Shown piece by piece: positions 14,932-26,250 of a DNA stretch of 46,648 bases. Under the pieces are notes generated by a model that had not been told where the DNA came from, ran no database searches, and saw only the letters and a program-made list of their open reading frames with translations. Source of the DNA: Micromonospora endolithica (GTDB lineage Bacteria; Actinomycetota; Actinomycetes; Mycobacteriales; Micromonosporaceae); NCBI RefSeq assembly GCF_003626595.1, contig NZ_RBAK01000024.1, forward strand, positions 1 through 46,648, given 5' to 3'. Every line of letters starts with the position of its first letter. Within the stretch, counting starts at the first letter, position 1. Position numbers and translations under genes: made by a program.

Positions 14932-17279
14932 TGCTGCGCCGCGTCACCCCGGTCCTGCTGACCCTCGTCGTGGTGGTGCTCGCGGTGGTGGCGCTGACCG
15001 CCCGCCCGGAGAGCGACACCCCGCAACGCTCGGCCGACTTCGTCGTCGTGGCCGGGGTGGCGGGGCTGCGCTGGGACGACGTCGACCCGCAGACCACCCC
15101 GACGCTGTGGCGGATGGCGTCGCAGGGTTCGATCGGCTCGCTGTCGGTGCGCTCGGCGCACCGTCCCACCTGCCCGGTGGACGGCTGGCTGACCCTCGGC
15201 GCGGGCGGCTTCGCCGCCTGGCCCGGCAACCGTCCGGTCGGCAGCTGCCCGCCGGTGGAGATCGAGGTGGAACAGCCGGACGGCATCGGCGCGAACCTGC
15301 CCAACCAGGAGAGCGTCGTGCTGCACAACCAGGAGCAGCTGCCGTGGGGCACCGTGCCGGGCGCGCTGTCGGAGTCGGTGCGCTGCTCGGTGGCGGTCGG
15401 CCCGGGCGCCGCCGCGGCCGCGGCCCGGCCGTTCGGCCGGGTCGACCGGTACGCGCCGGTGCTGCCGGCCGACCCCGCGCCCCTGCTCGGCTCGTGCGTG
15501 CTCAGCATCGTCGACCTCGGTACGGTCGTCGGCACCGAGAAGGCCACCCGCGCCGCCGCCGCCCGCGCCGCCGACGCGCAGCTCGCCCGGGTGCTCGCCG
15601 CCCGCCCGCCCCGATCCCTGGTGCTGGTCGCCGGGGTGTCCGACACCGAGGCGCCGACCCGGCTGCACGTCGCCGTCGCCGACGGTCCGGGTTGGGAACG
15701 CGGCTGGCTGACCTCGCCCACCACCGGCCGGGAGGGCTACCTGCAACTGGTCGACCTCGCGCCGACCGCGCTGACCGCGCTGGGCCGGCCGCTGCCCGAG
15801 CGCCCCTTCCTCGGTCGGCCCGCCGAGTCGTTGCCCGGTCGGCCGACCGATCTGGCGGCGGCGATCGCCGCCCCGGCGAACGCCGACCAGGAGGCCGCCG
15901 CCCAGGCCCGGGTGGCCGGCTGGTTCTTCACCCTGCTCGCCGGCGCCCAGGTGCTGCTCGCGCTGGCGGTCCTGCCGATGCTGCGCCGCGCCCGCCGGCA
16001 CGCCGGCCCGTACGGCCCGGAGCCGGTTTCCGGGCGGATCGTGGCGGTGACCGAGCTGCTGCTGGTCGCCGCCGCGCTGGCGGTGCCGGCCGCGCTGCTG
16101 GCCAGCCTGGTCCCGTGGTGGCGCGGCGAGCACGCCGGTGTCTGGTTCGCGCTCACCGCGGTGGGGCTGGTGGTCGGCGGCACCGCGCTGGTCCGGCTCG
16201 CGCCCGGCTATCCGAGCACCCTCGGTCCGCTCGGCGCGGTCGCCGGGCTGACCACGTTGACCGTGGGCGTGGACGTGTTCACCGGTGCCCGTCTCCAGCT
16301 CAACGGGGTGGCCGGCTACTCCGCCCTGGAGGGCGGGCGGTACGCCGGACTGGGCACCGTCGGGTTGGGCGTGTTCATCGCCGGCGCGCTGCTGGCCGGC
16401 GGGTGGCTCGCCCAGCGGGTCCACCGTTCCTGGCGGCCGACGGTGATGGTGCTGGTCGGCGGCGTCGCCGTGGTGGTGGTCGGCAGCCCGTACCTCGGTG
16501 CCGACTCGATCGGCGCGATCGCGCTCACCGCCGGGGTCAGCGTCGCGGCGGCGATCAGCGCCGGTGGCTGGCTGACCGTCAGCCGGCTGGCCTGGGCGAC
16601 GATGGCCGGCCTGGCGGTGACCATCGGTTTCGCGGTGCTGGACGTGCGCCGCCCGGCCGCCGAACAGGGCAGCCTCGGCCGGTTCCTGTCCGCGGTGGGC
16701 GACGGCACCGGCGGCCTGACGGTGCACCGGTCCAGCACCGCCAACCTCGAGACGCTGGCCGGTAGCCCGCTGACCGTGCTCGCCCTGGCCGGCGCGCTGC
16801 TGGTCTGGTTCGCGCTGCTGCAGCCCTGGGGCGGGCTGATGCGGCTGTTCGGCATCTATCCGGCGATCCGGGCGGCGATGGCCGGGACGGCGGTCGCGGC
16901 GGTGCTCGGCGGGGTGCTGGGCGGGGCGGCGCTGGACGTGGCCGGCGCCGCCGCCGCGCTGGTCGTACCGATGGCGGCGCTGGCCTCGCTGCGGGTGCTG
17001 GACCACTCCACCGACCGGACGCTTCCCGACCCGGCGAAGCTCCGCGACGGCGGCCCGGCGGGCGACGACCCGGACGGCCCGACGGCACCGGACGGCGACG
17101 GCCCGACGGCACCGGACGGCGACGGCCCCACGGCACCCGACGGCGACGGCCCGGACGGTCCCGCCGCCCCGGACGGTCGCGCGGGCGGTGGGGGAGCGTC
17201 TGCCGGCGGGGCGGGCGGTCGGGGTGCCGGCTCCGGCGGACCGGCCGTCCGGTCATCGACCGAGGTCACGACCCGCTGA
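14931..17279 (+). CDS. Large membrane protein with alkaline-phosphatase-like ectodomain
   Basis: About 782 residues. An N-terminal membrane helix (PVLLTLVVVVLAVVALTA) is followed by ~270 residues outside the membrane with TTPTLWRMASQGSIGSLSVRS and VLVAGVSDTEAPTRLHVAVA, which resembles the sulfatase/alkaline phosphatase superfamily. Some ten hydrophobic helices then run from residue ~325 to 700. The C-terminal tail has DGDGPTAP repeats. The clear metal-ligand set of active phosphatases was not traced, so this may be a catalytically degenerate sensor. Position beside MurJ and a GT4 enzyme suggests envelope assembly. GTG 14928 is an alternative start. Confidence 0.75.
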   Translation: MLRRVTPVLLTLVVVVLAVVALTARPESDTPQRSADFVVVAGVAGLRWDDVDPQTTPTLWRMASQGSIGSLSVRSAHRPTCPVDGWLTLGAGGFAAWPGNRPVGSCPPVEIEVEQPDGIGANLPNQESVVLHNQEQLPWGTVPGALSESVRCSVAVGPGAAAAAARPFGRVDRYAPVLPADPAPLLGSCVLSIVDLGTVVGTEKATRAAAARAADAQLARVLAARPPRSLVLVAGVSDTEAPTRLHVAVADGPGWERGWLTSPTTGREGYLQLVDLAPTALTALGRPLPERPFLGRPAESLPGRPTDLAAAIAAPANADQEAAAQARVAGWFFTLLAGAQVLLALAVLPMLRRARRHAGPYGPEPVSGRIVAVTELLLVAAALAVPAALLASLVPWWRGEHAGVWFALTAVGLVVGGTALVRLAPGYPSTLGPLGAVAGLTTLTVGVDVFTGARLQLNGVAGYSALEGGRYAGLGTVGLGVFIAGALLAGGWLAQRVHRSWRPTVMVLVGGVAVVVVGSPYLGADSIGAIALTAGVSVAAAISAGGWLTVSRLAWATMAGLAVTIGFAVLDVRRPAAEQGSLGRFLSAVGDGTGGLTVHRSSTANLETLAGSPLTVLALAGALLVWFALLQPWGGLMRLFGIYPAIRAAMAGTAVAAVLGGVLGGAALDVAGAAAALVVPMAALASLRVLDHSTDRTLPDPAKLRDGGPAGDDPDGPTAPDGDGPTAPDGDGPTAPDGDGPDGPAAPDGRAGGGGASAGGAGGRGAGSGGPAVRSSTEVTTR

Positions 17280-17280
17280 G

Positions 17281-17311
17281 CCGGCGGCCGCCATCGGGGG
17301 GCGGTGGCCGG
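17281..17311 (+). terminator. Hairpin after envelope gene block
   Basis: CCGGCGGCCGCC (17281-17292) pairs with GGCGGTGGCCGG (17300-17311) with one mismatch and one GU pair. It starts right after the stop of the membrane protein gene and precedes the pyrG promoter region, so it probably separates the two units. Confidence 0.5.
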
Positions 17312-17429
17312 GTGCGCCCGGTGGGGGAGGTCGGGGAGGTGTTACCGTGGAATCCCGTGGATCGCGTGATCACTGAGCTGATCGGCACGGCGGTCTGCAC
17401 GACCGCAACGGACGACACGGGAGCAGGCC

Positions 17430-19165
<1,736 letters not shown>

Positions 19166-19169
<4 letters not shown>

Positions 19170-19771
19170 GCGGCGTCGAGCACTCCTACGAGCTGCGGCA
19201 CCGCACCGAGCGGTTCCGGGGCCGGGTCTTCGACGTGGTCAGCGACGAGGTGACCATGCCCGGCGGGGGCACCGCGACACGCGACTACGTCCGGCACGTC
19301 GGCGCGGTGGCCGTGGTGGCGCTCGACCACGCCGGTCAGGTGGTGCTCATCCGGCAGTACCGGCATCCGGTCGGCCGGCACCTGTGGGAGCTGCCCGCCG
19401 GGTTGATCGACGTCGACGGCGAGGACCTGGCCACCACCGCGGCCCGGGAGCTGGCCGAGGAGGTCGACCTGACCGCCGGTCGGTGGGACCTGCTGGTCGA
19501 CCTGCACACCTCGCCGGGGTTCAGCAACGAGCCGGTGCGGGTCTTCCTGGCCCGTGACCTCGCCGACGTGCCGGCCGAGCGCCGGCACGACCGGCACGAC
19601 GAGGAGGCCGACCTCCAGGTGGTCCGGATCGACCTGGACGAGGCGGTCGGGATGGTGCTCGCCGGCGAGATCACCAACGGCCCCGCGGTGGCCGGGCTGC
19701 TGGCCGCCGCCCGGGCCCGGGACACCGGCTGGTCGGTGCTGCGCCGTCCGGACGCGCCGCCGCCACACTGA
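19166..19771 (+). CDS. Nudix hydrolase (ADP-ribose pyrophosphatase-like)
   Basis: 201 residues. The Nudix box is present as LPAGLIDVDGED then AARELAEEVDL; the glycine that usually follows EEx is Asp here. The N-terminal YELRHRTERFRGRVFDVVSDEV and HTSPGFSNEPVRVFLARDL match ADP-ribose pyrophosphatases, which cleave ADP-ribose to AMP and ribose-5-phosphate. The start overlaps pyrG (GTGA), and a strong terminator follows. Confidence 0.9.
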
Positions 19772-19792
19772 CCACACCCGGGGGGTACGGAA

Positions 19793-19827
19793 GAGGGGCC
19801 GCGCGGCGCGAACCGCGCGGCCCCCTC
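19793..19827 (+). terminator. Intrinsic terminator after pyrG-nudix
   Basis: A perfect 12-bp stem GGGGCCGCGCGG (19795-19806) / CCGCGCGGCCCC (19813-19824) with a 6-nt loop lies 23 bp after the Nudix stop. The rest of the 350-bp gap up to ald (19772-20121) holds no gene I can support. A TAGACT at 20021-20026 could be a -10 element for ald. Confidence 0.8.
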
Positions 19828-20121
19828 GCGTCGGTGCCGCCGACCGGCGATCCACGTCCGCGCTGTCACGGGCGGGACACGCCCGGTGCGGCGATAATGG
19901 GGGAGCACTGTCCTGGCGGTGCGGCGGTGGTCGACCGGCGGCGGGCCACACCTGACAGTCCGTCAGGCCGGCCCGGCACCGGGTGTCACTGTGCTGGCCC
20001 TCGGCGGCGTCGGGCGCGCCTAGACTGCCGCCGGCGGGACCGGTGGACCGCGGCGGCAATGGGGCCGTCGTGGCACCGAGGCGGTCGGGGGTGAGCGGCC
20101 CCGAAGAGAGGTGTCTGCATC

Positions 20122-21237
20122 GTGAAGGTCGGAATCCCCCGCGAGGTCAAGAACCACGAGTACCGGGTCGCGATCACCCCGGCGGGCGTCAACGAGTTCG
20201 TCCGCGCCGGCCACCAGGTCTTCGTCGAGTCCGGCGCCGGGGTCGGCTCCAGCATCGGCGACGACGAGTTCGCCGCCGCCGGCGCCAAGATCCTGGCCAC
20301 CGCCGACGACGTGTGGGACACCGCGGAACTGGTGCTCAAGGTCAAGGAACCGATCGCCGAGGAGTACCACCGGATGCGCCCGGGGCAGGTGCTCTTCACC
20401 TACCTGCACCTGGCCGCCTCGAAGCCGTGCACCGACGCGCTGGTCGACCGGAAGGTCACCGGCATCGCCTACGAGACCGTCGAGATGCCCGACCGGTCAC
20501 TGCCGCTGCTCGCCCCGATGTCCGAGGTGGCCGGCCGGCTCGCCCCGCAGGTCGGGGCGTACCACCTGCAGCGCCAGGGCGGCGGGCGCGGCATCCTGAT
20601 GGGCGGCGTCTCCGGCGTGTACGCGGCGAAGACGGTGGTCATCGGCGCCGGTGTCTCCGGCATGAACGCCGCCGCCATCGCGCTGGGCCTGCAGGCCGAG
20701 GTGCTGCTGCTGGACAAGAACGTCGCCCGGTTGCGGCAGGCCGACGCCATCTACCGCGGCCACCTGCAGACGGTCGCCTCCAACGCGTACGAGGTCGAGC
20801 GCGCCGTGCTGGACGCCGACCTGGTCATCGGCGCGGTGCTGGTGCCCGGCGCGAAGGCCCCGACGCTGATCTCCAACGAGCTGGTGTCGCGGATGAAGCC
20901 GGGCAGCGTGCTGGTCGACATCTCCATCGACCAGGGCGGCTGCTTCGAGGACTCCCGGCCGACCACCCACGCCGAGCCGACCTACCAGGTGCACGAGTCC
21001 ATCTTCTACTGCGTGGCGAACATGCCCGGCGCGGTGCCGCACACCAGCACCTACGCGCTGACCAACGTCACCCTGCCGTACGCCCTGGAACTGGCCAACA
21101 ACGGCTGGCGCGAGGCGCTGCGCCGCGACCCGGCCCTGGCGCTGGGCCTGAACACCCACGACGGCCAGGTCGTCTACGGCCCGGTCGCCGAGGCGCACGG
21201 CATGACGATGCTGCCACTGGCCGAGGCGCTGAGCTGA
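20122..21237 (+). CDS. ald: Alanine dehydrogenase
   Basis: 371 residues. Interconverts L-alanine and pyruvate plus ammonia with NAD. The N-terminus MKVGIPREVKNHEYRVAITPAGV is diagnostic. Catalytic Lys and His lie in KVKEPIAEEY (~74) and FTYLHLA (~96). The NAD fold has VVIGAGVSGMNAAAIALGLQAEV. GTG 20122 has GAGAGG nine bases upstream. It follows a 350-bp gap and so probably starts a new transcript that continues into xerD. Confidence 0.96.
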   Translation: MKVGIPREVKNHEYRVAITPAGVNEFVRAGHQVFVESGAGVGSSIGDDEFAAAGAKILATADDVWDTAELVLKVKEPIAEEYHRMRPGQVLFTYLHLAASKPCTDALVDRKVTGIAYETVEMPDRSLPLLAPMSEVAGRLAPQVGAYHLQRQGGGRGILMGGVSGVYAAKTVVIGAGVSGMNAAAIALGLQAEVLLLDKNVARLRQADAIYRGHLQTVASNAYEVERAVLDADLVIGAVLVPGAKAPTLISNELVSRMKPGSVLVDISIDQGGCFEDSRPTTHAEPTYQVHESIFYCVANMPGAVPHTSTYALTNVTLPYALELANNGWREALRRDPALALGLNTHDGQVVYGPVAEAHGMTMLPLAEALS

Positions 21238-22226
21238 CCACGTCCGTCGACGGGGCCGGTGCGGGCGGGCAGCCCGCACCGGCCCTGCGACGTGCCGTAC
21301 GCGGCTACCTCGACCACCTCACCGTCGAGCGCGGCCTGTCCGCGAACACCCTCGCCTCGTACCGGCGGGACCTGGACCGCTACCTCGACACGCTCGCGGC
21401 GGACGGCGTCGCCGAGCTGGCCGCCGTCGGCCCCGGCATCGTCGAGTCGCACCTGGCGCGACTACGCGCCGGCGACGACCTGCACCCACCGTTGGCCGCC
21501 GCGTCCGCCGCCCGCGCCGCCAGCGCGGTGCGCGGCCTGCACCGCTTCGCCCTGCGCGAGGGACTGGCCGGCGCCGACCCCAGCCGGGACGTCCGCCCGC
21601 CCACGCCGCCGCGCCGGCTGCCCCGGGCACTGCCGGTCGAGGCCGTGGTCCGGCTGCTGGAGACCGCCGGCCCGGTGACCGCCACCGGCGACGGCGCGCC
21701 GCTGGCCCTGCGCGACCGGGCGCTGCTGGAGTTCCTGTACGGCACCGGCGCGCGGATCTCCGAGGCGGTCGGCGCGGCGGTGGACGACGTGGACGTCGCC
21801 GACGGCGCGGCCCTGCTGCACGGCAAGGGCGGGCGCAGCCGCCTGGTGCCGATCGGCGGTTACGCGGTCGAGGCGCTGCGCGCGTACCTGGTGCGGGCCC
21901 GGCCGGCGCTGGTCGCCGCCGGCCGGGGCACGCCGGCGGTGTTCCTCAACGCCCGCGGCGGGGCGCTGACCCGCCAGGGCGCCTGGACGATCCTGCGCCG
22001 GGCCGCGCAGCGCGCCGGACTGCCGGTGGACGGACCGGAGGCGGTCTCCCCGCACACCCTGCGCCACTCCTACGCCACCCACCTGCTCGACGGCGGCGCC
22101 GACGTGCGGGTCGTGCAGGAACTGCTCGGCCACGCCTCGGTCACCACCACCCAGGTGTACACGTTGGTCACCGTGGAGCGGCTGCGCGAGGTGTACGCCA
22201 CCGCGCACCCCCGGGCCCGGGGCTGA
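21234..22226 (+). CDS. xerD: Tyrosine recombinase XerD, apparently with a CTG start
   Basis: About 330 residues. Resolves chromosome dimers at dif with XerC. The N-terminal core-binding domain starts VRGYLDHLTVERGLSANTLASYRRDL. The catalytic domain has Arg in YGTGARISEAVG, Lys in HGKGGRSRLVPIG, HTLRHSYATHLL, LLGHASVTTTQVYT and the Tyr nucleophile. No ATG, GTG or TTG occurs in frame between the end of ald and this conserved domain. The only plausible start is CTG 21234, whose last bases form the ald stop (CTGA), which mirrors the GTGA overlaps elsewhere. It lies beside parA/scpAB, forming a segregation cluster. Confidence 0.88.
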   Translation: MTTSVDGAGAGGQPAPALRRAVRGYLDHLTVERGLSANTLASYRRDLDRYLDTLAADGVAELAAVGPGIVESHLARLRAGDDLHPPLAAASAARAASAVRGLHRFALREGLAGADPSRDVRPPTPPRRLPRALPVEAVVRLLETAGPVTATGDGAPLALRDRALLEFLYGTGARISEAVGAAVDDVDVADGAALLHGKGGRSRLVPIGGYAVEALRAYLVRARPALVAAGRGTPAVFLNARGGALTRQGAWTILRRAAQRAGLPVDGPEAVSPHTLRHSYATHLLDGGADVRVVQELLGHASVTTTQVYTLVTVERLREVYATAHPRARG

Positions 22227-22420
22227 CAGGCCGTCCGCCGACACGCCGCACCGGTGCCGAACGGCCTGCTGGCCGGTGGCGTACAGTCGGGATCGGCGCG
22301 GACCTGGCGGGGCGACGCGGACTGGCTGAAGGACGCGGGCTGGCGGGAACGCGGCGGCGCCGCGAAGGGACGTCGGTCGACTCCGACGCCGGGTGGTCGT
22401 CGGGAGGGGGCAACGAGGAC

Positions 22421-23344
22421 ATGGCGGGCAACGGTGACCGTGCCGAGACCTGGACGTCGGAGCTCCGCGAGCAGCAGGCCACGCTCGGTGCGGATCTCGG
22501 TCCCGCGGATCCGGCGGCCTACACGATGCGCAAGCCGATCCCCGAGCCGATGCCGACCGACCGGCACGGGCCGGCCCGGATCATCGCGATGGCTAACCAG
22601 AAGGGCGGGGTGGGCAAGACCACCACGACCATCAACCTGGGCGCGGCCCTGGCCGAGTACGGCCGCAAGGTGCTGCTCGTCGACTTCGACCCGCAGGGTG
22701 CCCTCTCGGTCGGCCTGGGTGTCAACCCGCACAACCTCGACCTGTCGGTCTACAACCTGCTGATGCAGGACGACGTCATGGCCGAGGACGTCCTGATCAA
22801 GACCGACGTGGCGGGCCTGCACCTGCTGCCGGCCAACATCGACCTGTCGGCGGCGGAGATACAGCTCGTCAACGAGGTCGCCCGGGAGATGGCCCTGGCC
22901 CGGGTGCTGCGCAGCGTCCGCAAGGAATACGACTACATTCTGATCGACTGCCAGCCCTCGCTGGGCCTGCTGGCGATCAACGCGCTGACCGTCGCGCACG
23001 GCGTGCTCATTCCGCTGGAGTGCGAGTTCTTCTCGCTGCGCGGGGTGGCGCTGCTGCTGGACACCATCGACAAGGTCCGCGAGCGGCTCAACTTCGACCT
23101 GGAGCTGGAAGGCATCCTGGCGACCATGTACGACAGCCGCACCACCCACTGCCGGCAGGTCCTCCAGCGGGTCGTCGAGGCGTTCGGCGACAAGGTCTAC
23201 CAGACGGTGATCACCAAGACGGTGAAGTTCCCCGAGTCCACCGTCGCCGGTGCGCCGATCACCACCCTCGACCCGGCGTCCTCCGGGGCCCGCAACTACC
23301 GCCAGTTGGCCCGCGAAGTGATCGCCGCGCAGTCCGAGCGGTAG
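22421..23344 (+). CDS. ParA/Soj family ATPase beside scpAB
   Basis: 307 residues. A deviant Walker A is present (NQKGGVGKTTTTINL, residues ~62-74), with LVDFDPQGALSVGLG and the switch region DCQPSLGLLAINAL. Such ATPases move DNA or protein cargo on the nucleoid. A 60-residue polar N-terminal extension is typical of the actinobacterial copy next to scpA and scpB, which is distinct from the ParA at oriC. ATG 22421 is used. It is followed 23 bp later by scpA. Confidence 0.9.
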   Translation: MAGNGDRAETWTSELREQQATLGADLGPADPAAYTMRKPIPEPMPTDRHGPARIIAMANQKGGVGKTTTTINLGAALAEYGRKVLLVDFDPQGALSVGLGVNPHNLDLSVYNLLMQDDVMAEDVLIKTDVAGLHLLPANIDLSAAEIQLVNEVAREMALARVLRSVRKEYDYILIDCQPSLGLLAINALTVAHGVLIPLECEFFSLRGVALLLDTIDKVRERLNFDLELEGILATMYDSRTTHCRQVLQRVVEAFGDKVYQTVITKTVKFPESTVAGAPITTLDPASSGARNYRQLAREVIAAQSER

Positions 23345-23367
23345 CCGGAAGGCCGGGTGCCCGCAGC

Positions 23368-24429
23368 GTGGACTACGGTTCTCCGGTGACCGCGCCACCC
23401 CTCGACCCGACCGCGCCGCCGGCCGCCGATCCGCTGGTCGAGGCGGAGCCGGCCGCCGAGGTCGACGGCCCGCAGGTCGGCTTCACCGTACGGCTGGCGA
23501 ACTTCACCGGCCCGTTCGACCTGCTGCTGCAACTGATCAGCAAACACAAGCTGGACGTCACCGAGGTGGCGCTGCACCGGGTCACCGACGAGTTCATCGC
23601 CTACATCCGCGCCATGGGCGACCAGTGGGACCTGGACGAGACCAGCGAGTTCCTGCTCATCGCCGCGACCCTGCTCGACCTGAAGGCGGCCCGGCTGCTG
23701 CCCGCCGCGGAGGTGGAGGACGAGGAGGACCTGGCCCTGCTGGAGGCCCGGGACCTGCTGTTCGCGCGGCTGTTGCAGTACAAGGCGTACAAGGAGGCGG
23801 CGGCGCACATCGCGGCGTTGGAGGAGGTCGGCGGGCGGCGCTACCCGCGGGCGGTCACCCTGGAGCCCCGGTATGCCGAGGCCCTGCCCGACCTGGTCCT
23901 CGGCATCGGCCCGCAGCGGCTGCTGAAACTCGCGATCCGGGCGATGACCCCGAGGCCGGTGCCCGAGGTGTCCATCGCGCACGTGCACATGGTCCGGGTC
24001 AGCGTCCGTGAACACGCGGCGATCCTCACCGAACGGCTGCGCCGCGCCGGCACCGCCCCGTTCTCGCTGCTCTGTGCCGACTGCGAGATCACCCTGGAGA
24101 TCGTGGCCCGGTTCCTCGCGCTGCTCGAGCTGTACCGCGAGGGCCTGGTCGCCTTCGTCCAGGAACAGGCGCTGGAGGAGCTGACCGTACGCTGGACCGG
24201 CCCCGCCGACGGCGGACCCGACCTGCACATCGACGAGTACGCCGGCTCGCCCGAGCCGGCGGACGGGGCAATCGGGTCGACCGAGCCGGCTGGTCCGACC
24301 GAGCCGGCTGGTCCGGCCGAGCCGGCTGGTTCCGAGGCCGCCCCGGCGGTCGGCGCCGAGCCGGTGGAAGGGCCGGCGGGATCCGTTGACCCGGCCGGGC
24401 GGGCGAGCACGGGGAGAACCGAGGAGTGA
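23368..24429 (+). CDS. scpA: Segregation and condensation protein A
   Basis: About 353 residues. Kleisin subunit of the SMC-ScpAB condensin. The N-terminal kleisin signature is clear: VRLANFTGPFDLLLQLISKHKLDVTEVAL, then TSEFLLIAATLLDLKAARLLP. The C-terminal winged helix (RAGTAPFSLLCADCEITLEIVARFLALLELYREG) is present. An extra tail of repeated PTEPAGPAEPAG follows the normal end. GTG 23368 is chosen; GTG 23386 is a close alternative and neither has an ideal ribosome site. Confidence 0.92.
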   Translation: MDYGSPVTAPPLDPTAPPAADPLVEAEPAAEVDGPQVGFTVRLANFTGPFDLLLQLISKHKLDVTEVALHRVTDEFIAYIRAMGDQWDLDETSEFLLIAATLLDLKAARLLPAAEVEDEEDLALLEARDLLFARLLQYKAYKEAAAHIAALEEVGGRRYPRAVTLEPRYAEALPDLVLGIGPQRLLKLAIRAMTPRPVPEVSIAHVHMVRVSVREHAAILTERLRRAGTAPFSLLCADCEITLEIVARFLALLELYREGLVAFVQEQALEELTVRWTGPADGGPDLHIDEYAGSPEPADGAIGSTEPAGPTEPAGPAEPAGSEAAPAVGAEPVEGPAGSVDPAGRASTGRTEE

Positions 24430-24434
24430 GCGCG

Positions 24435-25316
24435 ATGAACGACGAGGAGCGCCAGGACTCCCTGGCCGACCAGGCGGCCGCCTGGGTGCCCCCGTGGGAC
24501 CGGCCCCGACCCGCTGCACCCACCGGCACCGACCCCTCCGAGGTCGCCCCTGCGCCTGCCCAACCGGCCGACGATGCCTCCGTCGACGCCCCCGGCGTTG
24601 ATCCCGGAGGGAACGGGCCGGAACTTCCTGAGATCTCTGCAGTGTCCGGCGAGCCGATGGACGCGGCGTCGGCTGGCGCGGAGTCGACGGGGGAGGGTGC
24701 GGGCGTACCGGAAGGGGCACGTCGACCTCGGCGGCGGGCGGCGGTCGCGCCGGAGCCGGCTCCGGAGTTGGACGACGCGGAGCTGCGCGGCGCGCTGGAG
24801 GCGATCCTGCTGGTGGTGGACGAGCCGGTGAGCGAGCTGGTCCTGGCGCAGGTGCTGGAGCAGCCGGCCGAACGGGTCGGGCCGGTACTCGACCAGATCG
24901 CCGCCGGCTACACCGCCGCCGGGCACGGTTTCGAGCTGCGCCGGGCCGCCGGTGGCTGGCGTCTCTACACCCGGCCGGAATACGCGACGTACGTGGAGCG
25001 GTTCGTGCTGGACGGGCAGTCGGTGCGGCTGACCCAGGCCGCGCTGGAGACCCTGGCGGTGGTCGCCTACCGGCAGCCGGTCACCCGTTCCCGGATCTCC
25101 GCCATCCGCGGTGTCAACTGCGACGGGGTCATCCGTACGCTGGTGTCCCGCGGTCTGATCGAGGAGTGCGGCACCGAATCCGACAGCGGTGCCTTTCTGT
25201 ACCGCACCACCACGATGTTCCTGGAGAAGCTCGGGCTGAACAGCGTCGACGACCTCCCGCCGCTGGCCCCGTTCCTCCCCGACGACGTAGAAGAGCTTGC
25301 CGATGCCACGCGATGA
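24435..25316 (+). CDS. scpB: Segregation and condensation protein B
   Basis: About 293 residues. A disordered N-terminal ~115 residues rich in Pro/Ala/Asp precede two winged-helix domains (LRGALEAILLVVDEPVSELVLAQVLE, and ALETLAVVAYRQPVTRSRISAIRGVNCDGVIRTLVSRGLIEE). It binds ScpA in the condensin complex. ATG 24435 has GAGGAG eight bases upstream; GTG 24426 overlapping the scpA stop is the alternative. Its 3' end overlaps the pseudouridine synthase start by 14 bp. Confidence 0.92.
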   Translation: MNDEERQDSLADQAAAWVPPWDRPRPAAPTGTDPSEVAPAPAQPADDASVDAPGVDPGGNGPELPEISAVSGEPMDAASAGAESTGEGAGVPEGARRPRRRAAVAPEPAPELDDAELRGALEAILLVVDEPVSELVLAQVLEQPAERVGPVLDQIAAGYTAAGHGFELRRAAGGWRLYTRPEYATYVERFVLDGQSVRLTQAALETLAVVAYRQPVTRSRISAIRGVNCDGVIRTLVSRGLIEECGTESDSGAFLYRTTTMFLEKLGLNSVDDLPPLAPFLPDDVEELADATR

Positions 25317-26073
25317 TCGCGCCCCCAAGTCCGACGCCCCCGTCTACACCGGCACCGAACGCCTGCAGAAGGTGCTCGCCGCCGCCGGCGTGGGCTCCCG
25401 ACGCGCGTGCGAAGACCTGATCTTCCGCCGCCGGGTGACCGTGAACGGGCGGGTGGCGCAGCTGGGCGACAAGGCGGACCCGACCCGGGACGTCATCGTC
25501 GTCGACGGTGAGCGGTTGCAGGCCGACGTGCGACTGGTCTACGTGGCGATGAACAAGCCGCGCGGCGTGGTCACCACCATGGCCGACGAGAAGGGCCGCA
25601 CCGAGCTGGCCGACTTCATCGGCGCGCGGGTGGAGCAGCGCGTCTACCACGTCGGGCGGCTCGACGCCGACAGCGAGGGCCTGCTGCTGCTGACCAATGA
25701 CGGCACCCTCGCCCACAAGCTCATGCACCCCTCGTACCAGGTGCTCAAGACCTATCTCGCCGAGGTGGCCGGGCCGATCCCGCGCAACCTGAGCAAGCGG
25801 CTGCTGACCGGGGTGGAGCTGGAGGACGGGCCGGTGAAACTCGACTCGTTCAAGCTGGTGGACACCCTGGGCAAGACCGCCCAGGTGGAGCTGAGCCTGC
25901 ACGAGGGGCGCAAGCACATCGTCCGGCGCCTGATGGCCGAGGTCGGGCACCCGGTGTCCCGGCTGGTGCGTACCTCGATTGGGCCGATCAAGCTTGGCGA
26001 CCTGCGCACCGGGCGGCTGCGGCGGTTGACCAACGCGGAGGTCGCCGCCCTGTTCAAGGCCGTGGGTGACTGA
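25303..26073 (+). CDS. Pseudouridine synthase RluB/RsuA family
   Basis: 256 residues. An S4 domain (RLQKVLAAAGVGSRRACEDLI) is joined to a RsuA-type catalytic domain with GRLDADSEGLLLLTNDG (catalytic Asp). Members isomerise uridine in 23S or 16S rRNA; the scpB-linked actinobacterial copy is usually classed as RluB-like. ATG 25303 was preferred to TTG 25297. The coupled overlap with scpB is standard for this cluster. Confidence 0.93.
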   Translation: MPRDDRAPKSDAPVYTGTERLQKVLAAAGVGSRRACEDLIFRRRVTVNGRVAQLGDKADPTRDVIVVDGERLQADVRLVYVAMNKPRGVVTTMADEKGRTELADFIGARVEQRVYHVGRLDADSEGLLLLTNDGTLAHKLMHPSYQVLKTYLAEVAGPIPRNLSKRLLTGVELEDGPVKLDSFKLVDTLGKTAQVELSLHEGRKHIVRRLMAEVGHPVSRLVRTSIGPIKLGDLRTGRLRRLTNAEVAALFKAVGD

Positions 26074-26250
26074 CGCGCGCGGGCCGGGGTACGGCTGCCG
26101 GTAGGCTCCGTGCGGCCCACGGAGGGTGGCGGGCGTCGCCTCCGGCGACGGCGCCTGGGTGCCCGGCGCGGCGGCGGGCATGATGGAGAACGTGTGGTTA
26201 CCGCTCGCGGAACAGGATGTTCCGTGAGGTACGGGCTGAGGAGGACGACG

